From NCBI GenBank assembly GCA_023128035.1, contig JAGMES010000002.1, positions 1 through 64,000 on the forward strand: a DNA stretch of 64,000 nt. The letters are read 5' to 3'. The DNA is from Halanaerobiales bacterium (GTDB lineage: Bacteria > Bacillota_F > Halanaerobiia > DY22613). The position numbers and the translations under genes were made by a program. Numbering within the stretch: position 1 is the stretch's first letter; the number at the start of each line of letters is the position of its first letter. Below the pieces are notes generated by a model. That model saw only the letters and a list, made by a program, of their open reading frames with translations. It was not told the DNA's origin and did no database searches. Of this stretch, positions 7,345 through 17,300 are shown in pieces.

Positions 7345-8721
7345 ATGACTGATAGAAGTTATAAGGCTAGCAAATATAATTTTATAAAAGAAACAGAAAG
7401 AGGAGAGTTGTTACTTTATAATACAAAAACAGGTGGAATTGGTTTGATTGAGAATGATCAAAAAGATCAAGCGTTAGCGATCTTCCAAAATCCAGGTACT
7501 TATATTGAAGATGAATTGTTTAACCAATTAAGGGGAAATGATTTTATTATAGAAGCAGAGCGAGACGAAGTGAAAGAAATAATTACTGATTATGATAACT
7601 ATCTTCAAATAGATAAGAACATTCAAATCATCTTACTGCCTGCTGAAGCTTGTAATTTTGCCTGTCCTTATTGTTTTAACTATCGGGATCGTAAACTGAT
7701 GATGGAGGATTGGGTATATGATGCTATTTTGCAAAATATAGAACACAAGTTGCAGAAAGTCGATACTCCAAATATTAAAGTCTTTTTAACCTGGTTTGGT
7801 GGAGAGCCACTTTTGGCTGCTGATAAGATTGTGACATTTACCAAAAAGGTTCGTGAGTTGTGTAGTAAGTATTCTGCAGAACTCAGAGCTAGTATGGTAA
7901 CCAATGGATATCTTTTAACAGCTGAGTTATTTGCACGATTGTTGGACGCTGGAGTTACTGGATATCAGGTGACCCTTGACGGCACGGCGGAAAATCATGA
8001 TAAATATCGTTATCTTTGCAACGGAGGCCCAACTTTTGACATTATCTATAATAACCTTAAATCAATCAGTGAAAATTTTAAAGATGAAAGTTTTTATTTT
8101 AACCTTCGTAGTAATTTCATGGGAGATTCGCTTAAGTATGTAGAGGAGTTAATGGGTATGTTTGTTACCGATTTTAATGATGACTCTCGGTTTAATCTTT
8201 ATTTCCGTCCAGTATATCAGTATGAAACTGCAGATAAAGATATCAGTGCGATTAAAGACAATATCTGTGATTTTAAAGAAGGTAAAGAGATTCAAAATAG
8301 ACTATCTTTCGAATTAATGAATAAATGTGGCAAGGAAAATGATATGGATTTGCTAAATCCATTAGCCAGACCAAGAGATTCTTGGTGTGGTGTTGAAAAG
8401 AAGTTGGTGGTGGGAGCTGATGGCTCAATCTATATCTGTGATACTTTTGTAGGTGATGTAGAACATCGGATTGGTCAGATTATGCCAGGTGGAAATCTTG
8501 ATTTAAATGAAACAGGCAAAGCATGGACAAGACCATTTTATGAATATACGCAAAGGAAGAAATGTTTAGAATGTAAGATGCTTCCTATCTGTATGGGCGA
8601 ATGTCGTAGAAATTGGTTAATTGACCATGTAGCAGAGTGTTATTATTCAGAAGAATCAATTTATTCAGATATGGATAATTATCTTAAATATCTTAGAAAA
8701 GGTGATCAAAAAGTTAGTTGA
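7345..8721 (+). CDS. Radical SAM/SPASM peptide maturase
   Basis: This 458-residue enzyme has the [4Fe-4S]-SAM motif CNFACPYC (Cys103, 107, 110). Its C-terminal SPASM region carries auxiliary-cluster cysteines: SWCGVEKK, SIYICDTF, CLECKMLPICMGEC and AECYY. The first ~95 residues (FIKETERGELLLYNTKTGG) precede the radical domain and look like a precursor-binding region. SPASM maturases install thioether or carbon-carbon crosslinks in small peptides. Here a 32-residue Cys-containing peptide gene follows 38 nt downstream and then an ABC exporter, so the substrate is very probably that peptide. The AGGAAG site is seven bases before the ATG. The exact crosslink (sactipeptide, ranthipeptide or other) cannot be told. 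Confidence 0.9.
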   Translation: MTDRSYKASKYNFIKETERGELLLYNTKTGGIGLIENDQKDQALAIFQNPGTYIEDELFNQLRGNDFIIEAERDEVKEIITDYDNYLQIDKNIQIILLPAEACNFACPYCFNYRDRKLMMEDWVYDAILQNIEHKLQKVDTPNIKVFLTWFGGEPLLAADKIVTFTKKVRELCSKYSAELRASMVTNGYLLTAELFARLLDAGVTGYQVTLDGTAENHDKYRYLCNGGPTFDIIYNNLKSISENFKDESFYFNLRSNFMGDSLKYVEELMGMFVTDFNDDSRFNLYFRPVYQYETADKDISAIKDNICDFKEGKEIQNRLSFELMNKCGKENDMDLLNPLARPRDSWCGVEKKLVVGADGSIYICDTFVGDVEHRIGQIMPGGNLDLNETGKAWTRPFYEYTQRKKCLECKMLPICMGECRRNWLIDHVAECYYSEESIYSDMDNYLKYLRKGDQKVS

Positions 8722-8759
8722 TTATAAATCTTATCCCATTTGAAAGGAGGTGAAACTAA

Positions 8760-8858
8760 ATGTTAATGTTAAGAGGTACAGGTAAAGGTGATTATGAAAT
8801 CAATGCTGGTTTTTTCTGTAATGGTCACTGTTGTGAAACTATTATTAGCCCTACTTAG
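8760..8858 (+). CDS. Candidate RiPP precursor peptide, 32 residues, C-x3-CC core
   Basis: A short gene starting ATG at 8760 with an excellent site AAAGGAGGTG eight bases upstream. It encodes 32 residues: a short basic/glycine-rich front (MLMLRGTGKGDYEINAG) and a likely core FFCNGHCCETIISPT with Cys at 20, 24 and 25. It lies between the SPASM maturase and the ABC exporter in one operon, the classical place for the substrate of such a maturase. The leader is unusually short, and no GG protease site is seen. The exporter has no peptidase domain, so leader removal, if any, would need another protease. Cys20, 24 and 25 and the Thr/Ser residues are the possible crosslink sites. No family is recognised. 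Confidence 0.75.
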   Translation: MLMLRGTGKGDYEINAGFFCNGHCCETIISPT

Positions 8859-8868
8859 TAAGTTCCAG

Positions 8869-8903
8869 AAGTTTCAGGAATGGTTTAACCATTCCTGAAA
8901 CTT
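8869..8903 (+). promoter_or_regulatory. Long perfect hairpin between peptide and exporter genes
   Basis: AAGTTTCAGGAATGGTT (8869-8885) and AACCATTCCTGAAACTT (8887-8903) are exact complements, giving 15-17 bp with a tiny loop. There is no real T-run (TATATATTTATT follows). It may be a partial terminator or an RNA-stabilising barrier that keeps peptide mRNA more abundant than exporter mRNA, a common arrangement in peptide operons. Confidence 0.7.
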
Positions 8904-8933
8904 TATATATTTATTAGTAGGAGGATGAATATT

Positions 8934-10694
8934 ATGATTAAAAATTTTAAATATATCATAGAGTTTTATAAATTAATGAACAAAAAACGCTTGTTACTAA
9001 TCTTTGTAGGAGGAATAATGGTTTCTATTCCAATTGTTCTAAATATAATTTACCCATTATTGATCAAAAATATAATTGAAGCTTTAGAAACAGTCAGGGT
9101 AGTTCAATATTCGAAAATATTATTGTTAGGCGGTCTATATGCGTTTTCTTTACTTATCTCTTATGTTGGTGATTTAATATATTTGCGAAATAAATATATT
9201 GCTGCTCAGGAGATGCGTAAAAAAGTATATGATTATTCGTTCTATTTTCCTTTGCAGAAGTTTTATGAAAAAGGTTCAGCCTATTTTGCTAATTTGATTA
9301 GTTCTCAGATAAACAGTGCTTTTGTTGTGATTGATTATATGTTTATCAAAAATATATTTTTGGCCATCAGAACAATAATTGTATTGGCTATTATTTTTAG
9401 CTGGAGTAAGTTGATTTTTTGTGTTTTTATTGCTAATACGATGCTAGTGACGCTCTATTCAAAGCTAAATAACAATATTGGAAGACCTTATGTGGAAAAG
9501 ATTCAGGAATGTACCAGAAATATAATGACATTTATTGTTGAAACCTTTGATTTGCTGCATGAACTCATGGCAGGAGAAGCAATTGAAAAACGTAAAAAAC
9601 ATTATAATTCTATAGCTACTTATGGAACAAGTTTAGTTTTAAAGATCGAATATTTGAGGGTTAATTTAGATAAGTTTTTGATGGAACTTCCCCAACGGTT
9701 GACTCAAATATTTCTCCTGGTTTACTGTTGCAACAAGGTAGTCAATGGCGAGATGACAATTGGTATTTTTTGGGCAATTTGGTCTTATTTTAGTTATGTT
9801 ATTGAACCTATATCTGCTCTTAAAGATTTCTCTCAGACAATTATGCATAGTTCAGTAACTTTACAAAAGATCCTTGAGTTTTTTAATGAATCTCAGACAG
9901 CGAAAAATAGTTATAGACAAATTTCAGCTGATGAGGAGTTAAATTTTTATGCTAGTGAAAATCCATTGTTGGAAGTAAAAGATTTAAGCTTTAGTCACGG
10001 AGAAAAGGAGACCATTAAAGATATTTCATTTGAGGTACGTTCTGGACAACAGTTAGGAATAATAGGTATTTCTGGTGAAGGTAAATCGACATTATTGAAT
10101 ATCATTACAGGATTTGAAAGAACTTATCAAGGTCAGGTTAAACTTTTTGGCTTTGAGATTAAAGAACTTTCACCACAGTGGATCTTTAAAAATATTGGAT
10201 TTTACTCGCAGTCTGTTGGTATTTTAAATGATACCCTTGAAGAGAATATTGTTCTTGGGAGATCATATGTTAAAGAACGCTTAGATCAGATTATTGCAGA
10301 TTTAAAGATCGAGCATCTTAAAGGTAGGCAGTTAGGAGATGGTGGGAATTTTGTTTCAGGAGGAGAAAAACAAAAAATTCAACTGGCAAGATTCTTATTT
10401 GCTAATAAGCCATTCTTTGTTTTAGATGAGCCTTTTTCTAATCTGGATGCTATTAATGAAAAATTACTTATTAAAGTGATAAAAGAGTATATGAAAGATA
10501 AAACTGGGATTACTATTTCTCACAGGTTGAATATAATGAGACTGGCAAATACTTATGTCACTTTAAATAACGGAAAGATCGTAGGAAAAGGCACACTTCA
10601 AGAGTTATATGAACATGATTCTATAAGTCGGGAGTTAATTAAGACATACGTAGAAACAGTCAGTGAGGCGAGTATAGGATTTGTTATGGAGTAA
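8934..10694 (+). CDS. ABC transporter, fused permease/ATPase (peptide exporter)
   Basis: The ATG at 8934 is preferred because AGGAGG (8919-8924) would abut an earlier ATG at 8925. The 586-residue product is a half-transporter. Residues ~15-300 hold about six membrane spans (for example LLLIFVGGIMVSIPIVLNII and FLAIRTIIVLAIIFSW), followed by an ABC ATPase with Walker A GISGEGKST (about 377), signature VSGGEKQ (about 472), Walker B FFVLDEPFSNLD (about 494) and ISHR. It lacks an N-terminal C39 peptidase, so it would export an already trimmed or leader-retaining peptide as a homodimer. It closes the maturase-peptide operon, and a terminator follows 27 nt later. Confidence 0.9.
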   Translation: MIKNFKYIIEFYKLMNKKRLLLIFVGGIMVSIPIVLNIIYPLLIKNIIEALETVRVVQYSKILLLGGLYAFSLLISYVGDLIYLRNKYIAAQEMRKKVYDYSFYFPLQKFYEKGSAYFANLISSQINSAFVVIDYMFIKNIFLAIRTIIVLAIIFSWSKLIFCVFIANTMLVTLYSKLNNNIGRPYVEKIQECTRNIMTFIVETFDLLHELMAGEAIEKRKKHYNSIATYGTSLVLKIEYLRVNLDKFLMELPQRLTQIFLLVYCCNKVVNGEMTIGIFWAIWSYFSYVIEPISALKDFSQTIMHSSVTLQKILEFFNESQTAKNSYRQISADEELNFYASENPLLEVKDLSFSHGEKETIKDISFEVRSGQQLGIIGISGEGKSTLLNIITGFERTYQGQVKLFGFEIKELSPQWIFKNIGFYSQSVGILNDTLEENIVLGRSYVKERLDQIIADLKIEHLKGRQLGDGGNFVSGGEKQKIQLARFLFANKPFFVLDEPFSNLDAINEKLLIKVIKEYMKDKTGITISHRLNIMRLANTYVTLNNGKIVGKGTLQELYEHDSISRELIKTYVETVSEASIGFVME

Positions 10695-10720
10695 GTTGTG
10701 GATTTTTAAAAAAAAGCGTT

Positions 10721-10757
10721 AAAATAGCTCATGATAGTCATCGTGAGTTATTTTTAT
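10721..10757 (+). terminator. Terminator of the peptide operon
   Basis: AATAGCTCATGAT (10723-10735) pairs with ATCGTGAGTTATT (10740-10752, two G-U pairs), then TTTTTATTT. It is homologous to the hairpin at 7091-7126. Confidence 0.82.
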
Positions 10758-10799
10758 TTAAAAAATTGATATTCAATCGAAAAAACGACAAATATAATC

Positions 10800-10828
10800 T
10801 TTTAATAATTATAAATGTATGGTATAAT
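10800..10828 (+). promoter_or_regulatory. Candidate extended -10 promoter of the Tc-like locus
   Basis: TATAAT at 10823-10828 sits in the context GTATGGTATAAT, close to the promoter seen at 31427-31455. The -35 (TTTTAA, 10800-10805, spacing 17) is weak. The leader to the ATG at 10891 would be about 50 nt and ends in an AGAGAGGAG site. Confidence 0.45.
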
Positions 10829-10890
10829 TACAAAAGTATAATAATGTGTGAAGTGGAAAGTATTTCCCACTAAAGAGAGGAGATAATGAA

Positions 10891-13800
10891 ATGAACCTTA
10901 AGTTTTCTGAGAATTTTTTATCATTACGCTGGAGGAGATTGCCATCAGAACTAATAACTTCTGAAATTTTGCAGTTTGAACTGGATAACGAAAATAGCGA
11001 ATCTAACTCGCAAAAAAAATTGCTGGAAATTGAACAACAACTTACTAAAGCACATGAACTATATTTTGATAAACAATATCAGCAAGCAATAGAAACGTAT
11101 AAAAATGTGCAGAGTATGATTTTTCAAAGACTATTTGCAAAAGATTCATCGGATTCTTCAAACAATTCATCTAATTTAAAACTTGATTTAGATATTTTAG
11201 TAAATCAAAGATTATTTGAACCTGTAATTGCCTATGGATTGAAAGTTATTGAAGGACTGAAACCTGTAAGAGAAGAAATTGATTTAGAATTGATTGAAGA
11301 TATGCCTGTTCAAGTAATTGACAGTTTAATACTTAACAATAATATTGGAGTTAATTTTGTAAGCCAAAGTCCTAAAGATGCTATCTTTTATGGTCAATTA
11401 GCGGCAAAATTAGTAAGGGAAAAAGAATGGGAAAAAGCAGAACTTTTTTATAAGCGTGCATTAAAAGCTTTGGGAAAAGCTGAAACGCCAGAATTACAAA
11501 CTATTAGAGCTTCTATTGCCTTAAGTCTAGGCGCTATTTACACAGTAAAAGGAGAATTAGATAAAGCTTCAAGATATATGAGGTATTCTTCTAAATATTA
11601 TCAGATTGCGAAAGATAGAATTGGTGAGGCACAAATTAACTTTAACTTGGCAGCCATTTATGCAAAACAGAGAGTATTGGATAAAGCAAAGATCTTTTTA
11701 AAGAAAGCTCAAGATTTATCCCAAGAACTTGAGTCAGCAACTGTAGCAAATACTCATATCCAAAAAGTTTCAGATTATTTTTCAGTTAAATCTCTGGGTG
11801 CTGGATTGAATGCTAGTTTTCCTGTTGTTTTTTGGTCTGGTAAGAATTCTGGTGTAAGCACAAAAAGATTACCAATTAGAAAACCAAGGATGAAGAAAAA
11901 ATTAGGAGTTTATATTGGCAATAGATTAGTTACTACTGAATGGGATGCAAAAGGATCAATCCCAAAAGAGCAAATTGTCAATCAAATTTATAAATGGCGT
12001 ATTAATCGAACTAAATTAGAGGAAATAACTTTTAATTATCAGCTTCAAAGTGATTTCGCCGTTCAACTTCCTCATATCTATTATTATATAATTCCAACAG
12101 CACTTGGAGATTGTTATCACGCTATTGGTGAATATAATACAGCAGAAAGTTATTATTTAAAGGTTGCTAACTATGAATATATCAATACCCAAATAGAAAT
12201 TCCAGATTTGTGGATAAAATTAGCTAACAATGTATTAGCCTGGGGAGATTCGCTTTATAAAAATAGTGACTATACTGAGTCAATGGATATTTATCGAAAA
12301 GTTGTTGATCTCCCTGGCTCTGGTGATGTTGTTTGGGCAAAGTCTTATCTTTACAAACATAGTAAATTAAGACTTGTCGGAAACAAAGTAAAAAGTATGC
12401 TTGAAAAATATGAGAATGGTGTTATTGAAGCGATAAATCCTAAACTTAAAACTATAGTTTTGGAGGTTAGAGCAAGGTTGCTTCAATTGGAAGCAAATCT
12501 AGATTTTTGGGGAATGCCAATGGATATAATCCCTATCTGGAGTTTTGAATACTTACAAACTGTTGCCCGATATTTTGCAGGACAAGCAGTGCAGGCAGAA
12601 CGTGAGTTTGTTCATTTTTGGGATAGAGGTGAAACAGAATCTCTAACACGCCAACAAGTAGAACAGGGTGTGGCTTTAGTAACTGGTGAATTAGAATTGG
12701 CAGGGAGAAGAAAGGAATCCGCGGAGGATGAGTTGGCTATTTATCAGGCTGGTAAAGAATTAGCAACTCTTCGAAAAAATAATGCACAAGATAATTATTA
12801 CGACTATTCAAGCTTATCAGCTCAACGAATTTATGCAGATGCTGCTATTGCGACATTGGGATCTGGCTCTAGCGTGGATTGGGATAAGATAGAAAAGCAT
12901 ATCAGAGAGTTACAAGAAGAAGGACGAACAAGTGGAAAAACTGGACATCTTATTGGTGCTAGAACTTTGGAAAGGGGTCGGAAGACTCGTGAATATGAGC
13001 TTGGATCTATGAAAAGACAGATCAATGAACTTGGCTTAAGTGAAGAGATGGCTAATAAGCAATGGGATGCTGCTCGTACTAGAGTTGAAGTAGCTGATCA
13101 GATGGAAGTTATTGCCAAGTTAAAAAAGGAATTTGCTGAAGAAAGCCTTGCTGCTTTTGATAATCAACTCTTTACTCCAGATGTCTGGTATCAGATGGGT
13201 TTATTTATGAGAGGAATTTCTAATAGTTATTTGTATATGGCTTTAAATATTGCAAAAATGATGCAAAAGGCTTATAACTTCGAGAATGGTCTAAAGCGTC
13301 ATTATATTAAAGAAGATTATTCGACTAACACTATTAAAGGTATGTTTGCTGGAGATGCACTTTTATTAGATATTGATAGTTTTACTCATGATTTGATTAC
13401 CTCGGTTCACAAAAAAGAGATTCCAATAAAGCATACGTTTTCTTTGGTAGAAAGTTACCCATATTTATTTGAAACTCAATTTAGACAGTCTGGAAAAATG
13501 GAGTTTGAAACTCGAATTGAAGATTTTGATCTAGCTTATCCAGGTACATATGGAAGAAAGATTAAGAAAATTGAAATTTCTATTCAAGGTATTTTACCAA
13601 AGGATGGAATTAAAGGAACTCTAACCAATGGTGGAATCAATAGATATAGAACAACGAATTTTGATGAAGTTAAGTTTCGAATTCAACCTAAGGAAACTCT
13701 GATCCTTTCAGAATATAGAGTAAAAGAGGATGCGATTATTTTCCCAGATGATTCAACTAAATTAGGTTTATTTGAAGGGGTAGGTGTAATAGGAAGTTGG

Positions 13801-14373
13801 GCTTTGGAGATTCCGAGATTTTCTAATGATTTAGACTTCAATATGATTACTGATATTAGTATAACTTTTTACTATAATGCTCGTTATGATGAAAGGTTAG
13901 AACATAGAGTTAGAGAAGAGTTTGCTACTTTAGATGGAATGAATCAAAAATCACGCATTATTCCATTACGTTGGGCATTTCCAGATCGGTATTTCTATTT
14001 CCAAGATACAGGTAAACTTGAGTTTATGTTAGATCCGTCATATTTCCCATTCAATGAATTGAATCCAAAGATCCGCAATCTAAATGTACTGATTATTACC
14101 GAACCTGAAATAGATCCTGAATCTTTGGTTGTTCGTTTCTGTACGCCAAACCATAACAATACAATTAAAGCGAAACCAAATTCTAAAGGTGAGATTGCAG
14201 TGACTAATAATCATCCATGGCAACCATTATTAATGGAAACTGCTGTTGGGGATTATCATTTAGAGATTAGTAAAGAAGAAAATCCGCAGCTTAACAAAGA
14301 TGGTGCATTTAAGTTAGAAGGAATTAAAAATATAGTATTGATATTAGAATATGATTTTACTCCTAGGATGTAG
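10891..14373 (+). CDS. Short TcA-like toxin subunit: TPR repeats + pore helices + TcB-binding domain
   Basis: 1160 residues, under half the ~2,400-2,500 of classical Tc-toxin A subunits. The N-terminal ~480 residues hold TPR-like repeats, for example AHELYFDKQYQQAIETYKNV (about 52), EKEWEKAELFYKRALKALG (about 178), ALGDCYHAIGEYNTAESYYL (about 406) and LYKNSDYTESMDIYRKVV (about 455). Residues ~590-800 are long charged helices ending in FTPDVWYQMGLFMRGISNSY and AKMMQKAYNFENG, which align with the end of the TcA channel domain. Residues ~870-1160 (RIEDFDLAYPGTYGRKIKKI onward) match the C-terminal TcB-binding domain. The receptor-binding and neuraminidase-like regions of normal TcA are absent. 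The TcB-TcC gene follows after 11 nt. The likely role is the pentameric delivery pore, with TPRs replacing the shell. Function is inferred from domain homology. Confidence 0.78.
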   Translation: MNLKFSENFLSLRWRRLPSELITSEILQFELDNENSESNSQKKLLEIEQQLTKAHELYFDKQYQQAIETYKNVQSMIFQRLFAKDSSDSSNNSSNLKLDLDILVNQRLFEPVIAYGLKVIEGLKPVREEIDLELIEDMPVQVIDSLILNNNIGVNFVSQSPKDAIFYGQLAAKLVREKEWEKAELFYKRALKALGKAETPELQTIRASIALSLGAIYTVKGELDKASRYMRYSSKYYQIAKDRIGEAQINFNLAAIYAKQRVLDKAKIFLKKAQDLSQELESATVANTHIQKVSDYFSVKSLGAGLNASFPVVFWSGKNSGVSTKRLPIRKPRMKKKLGVYIGNRLVTTEWDAKGSIPKEQIVNQIYKWRINRTKLEEITFNYQLQSDFAVQLPHIYYYIIPTALGDCYHAIGEYNTAESYYLKVANYEYINTQIEIPDLWIKLANNVLAWGDSLYKNSDYTESMDIYRKVVDLPGSGDVVWAKSYLYKHSKLRLVGNKVKSMLEKYENGVIEAINPKLKTIVLEVRARLLQLEANLDFWGMPMDIIPIWSFEYLQTVARYFAGQAVQAEREFVHFWDRGETESLTRQQVEQGVALVTGELELAGRRKESAEDELAIYQAGKELATLRKNNAQDNYYDYSSLSAQRIYADAAIATLGSGSSVDWDKIEKHIRELQEEGRTSGKTGHLIGARTLERGRKTREYELGSMKRQINELGLSEEMANKQWDAARTRVEVADQMEVIAKLKKEFAEESLAAFDNQLFTPDVWYQMGLFMRGISNSYLYMALNIAKMMQKAYNFENGLKRHYIKEDYSTNTIKGMFAGDALLLDIDSFTHDLITSVHKKEIPIKHTFSLVESYPYLFETQFRQSGKMEFETRIEDFDLAYPGTYGRKIKKIEISIQGILPKDGIKGTLTNGGINRYRTTNFDEVKFRIQPKETLILSEYRVKEDAIIFPDDSTKLGLFEGVGVIGSWALEIPRFSNDLDFNMITDISITFYYNARYDERLEHRVREEFATLDGMNQKSRIIPLRWAFPDRYFYFQDTGKLEFMLDPSYFPFNELNPKIRNLNVLIITEPEIDPESLVVRFCTPNHNNTIKAKPNSKGEIAVTNNHPWQPLLMETAVGDYHLEISKEENPQLNKDGAFKLEGIKNIVLILEYDFTPRM

Positions 14374-14384
14374 GAGGGTTAATT

Positions 14385-17300
14385 ATGTCTAAGACAAGCG
14401 GAATTTCAGAACAGGTACTTTCATTACCAAAAGGTGGAGGGGCTATTCAGGGATTAGGAGATACTTTTAAGCCAGATCTTCATACTGGAACTGGATCTTA
14501 TTCAATTCCATTAGATATTCCCAATGGCATTAATGATATTGCACCCAAATTAGCTCTTTCATACCATACTGGAGCTGGTAATAGTGCTTTTGGTATGGGA
14601 TTTGATCTAAATCTTTTAACTATCAGTCGTTCTACTAATAAAAAACTCCCGACGTATCGAGATGAAGGAGATACATTTATATTAAATGGTGCGGGAGAAC
14701 TTGTAGCTAAGGGTGATGGAAAATACCGTTTACGAGTGAGCAATAATGCCTGGCAAATTGAGCGTGATGGAAATGGTTTTAAACTTCAAGATGGAGAAGG
14801 AAAAATATATAAACTTGGAGTAACAGATCAGGCACAACTTTATGTGAATGAAAATGGATTTAAGAAGGTATATAGTTGGTGTTTAGAAGAGATTGAAGAT
14901 GTTTTTGGGAACAAAGTAATCTTTAGTTATATGAGAGATGGTAATCAGCTTTATTTAAAACAGGTGGATTACAGTATATATACTCTTCGATTTGAATATG
15001 AGGAAAGGCCAGATCCTATTATTAATGGACGTGCTGGTTTTTTGATTAATACTCGTCAGCGATGTAGTCGGATAGAATTGTTAGTCAATACTTTATCTCA
15101 ACCGTTAACACGTTTTTGGGAACTTAAGTATATGCAAAGTGTAGGTGGAGGTCATTCTTTATTGCACAAAGTGAAACTTACAGGTGTTGGCGAGGATGGT
15201 CACACTGAGAGCACGCCGATTCTGAAGTTGGACTATACTAAGTTTGAGCCCAGAAAGCTTGAGCGATTTACTGGTGAAATGCTTCCTGAAAACATGTCTG
15301 ATGGACGATGTGAGTTAATCGATTGGGATGGAAATGGATTGCCTGATCTGATGGAGATTAAAGAAGGGCGTGTGGTGGTGTGGAGGAATTTGGGGGAAAA
15401 ATGGGCTGGCCCTCAGTTTTTAGATGACTTACCTGCGCCATTAACGTTAGATGAATCTGGAATTGCTTTTGCAGATATGGAAGGTAATGGTACAGCAGAT
15501 CTCATTATGATAGATCGTGCATTGAATGGTTATTATCCTCATTTGCAAGGTGGTGGCTTTGGAAGACCAGTTTATTGGAAGCATAGTCCAAATATAACTT
15601 TAACTGATCCAAATGTTCGTTTGATTGATCTAAATGGAGATGGGATAACTGATTTGTTGGTCACTGGAGAAAATTTTATTAGCGCTTATTATCGTGATCA
15701 GAAAACTGGGTGGAGTGAGCGTCCAAAAACTCTCCCTCGTTCTTTAGTTCCTCCAGTCTCTTTCAGTGATCCACATACTCATCTTGCAGACTTAAATGGT
15801 GATGGTCTTCAGGATTTGGTAAGATTAGATGGAAAGGGTATCACATATTGGCCTTATCTAGGAAATTGTAGATGGGCTGAACCGATATTTTTAGATAATC
15901 CTCCAGACTTGCCGTTACGCTTTGATCCAAAAAGAATGTTTTTTAATGATATTGATGGAGATGGATGTGCTGACTTAGTTTATGTAGATTTTGACAAAGT
16001 TATCTATTGGTTAAATCAAGGTGGAGTACGGTTAAGTGAAGCACACGAAATTTTGTACACCCCACCAGTAACTTCTATGGATCAGATTCGTCTCGCTGAT
16101 ATGAAGGGAACAGGAACAACTGGAGTACTATGGACAAATAGGAATCTTGTAAGTCACAATAGTGATTATTATTATCTTGACTTTGCAGGTAGTTCGAAAC
16201 CTTATTTACTTAATAAGATAGATAACGGGATGGGGTTAGTAACAAAGATCGAATATGGAATGTCTACACATGAAGCAATCAGAGATCATAATAATGGCTC
16301 TCCATGGGAGACTTTTTTGCCATTCCCAGTTCCTGTTGTTTCAGTTACCTCTATAACGGATGAAGCAACTAAACGTCAATCTCTCGCAAAATTTAGATAT
16401 CATAATGGTCATTTTGATGGAATCAGTAGAGAGTTTGCTGGTTTTGGTATGGTCGAGGTTGAGGAAGTGGGAGATGAGTCTATCCCAACTATGCTGACAT
16501 ATAATTGGCATCATTTAGGATTGGACCCGAAGGATCTCACTCATCCTTTAACTGATTTGGAAAGGCAGAGATTAAAAACTCTCAGAGGTAAGCTTCTAAA
16601 GACTGAAGTTTATGGAGCAGATGGTAGTCCAGATCAAGATAAGCCAATTTTAAGAACAACTAATCGCTGGGATTATCGAATTGTAGAGGTTATTGATGGT
16701 GTAGAGATATTGCTTTCATATCTTGTTGAGAGTCAGACATTTCATTTGGAGAGAAAGGAGAAGGCTTTTAAGAAATTAATTATGAGAAATCTTTCCCATG
16801 ATAGTCAGGGAAATATCACAGAACAGGAAGAAAGATGGGTGGATTTACTACATCCTGATTTATCTTCTTCATTATTTACTTCAATTGAGTATGTAACTGA
16901 TCCAGCAAATAGATTTGTACGTAGACCGGCTAGAATTGTTCAGCGTGATACTGAAGGTAAGATCTTATCAACGGTTATTAGCTATTATGATAATTTACCT
17001 GAAGGCCAGATTGGTGAGCAAGGATTGTTAACCTGTCAGGAAAATCTAGTATTAACTGATGCGATTATCTCACAAGTTTATGGAGAAGATATCCCTGATT
17101 TTGCTCAGCTTGGTTATCAACGACGTTCTGGTGAAGATGGTTGGTGGGTTAATCAGGTTAAATACACAAGAGTAGATGATGTTAATGGAATTTTTGGAAC
17201 AACTACTAATGCTCGTGGATATACAACTGAATTCTTTTTTGACTCCAATAAAATACAACCCAAACGAATTGTTGATGCTTTAGGAAATTCGACTGAAGCT

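Noticed and set aside
7223..7348. A 41-codon frame in the leader of the SPASM gene whose TGA overlaps the maturase ATG.
   Set aside because: No ribosome binding site, the ATG lies only a few bases after the predicted transcription start, and the product has no recognisable feature; kept only as a possible coupling ORF.
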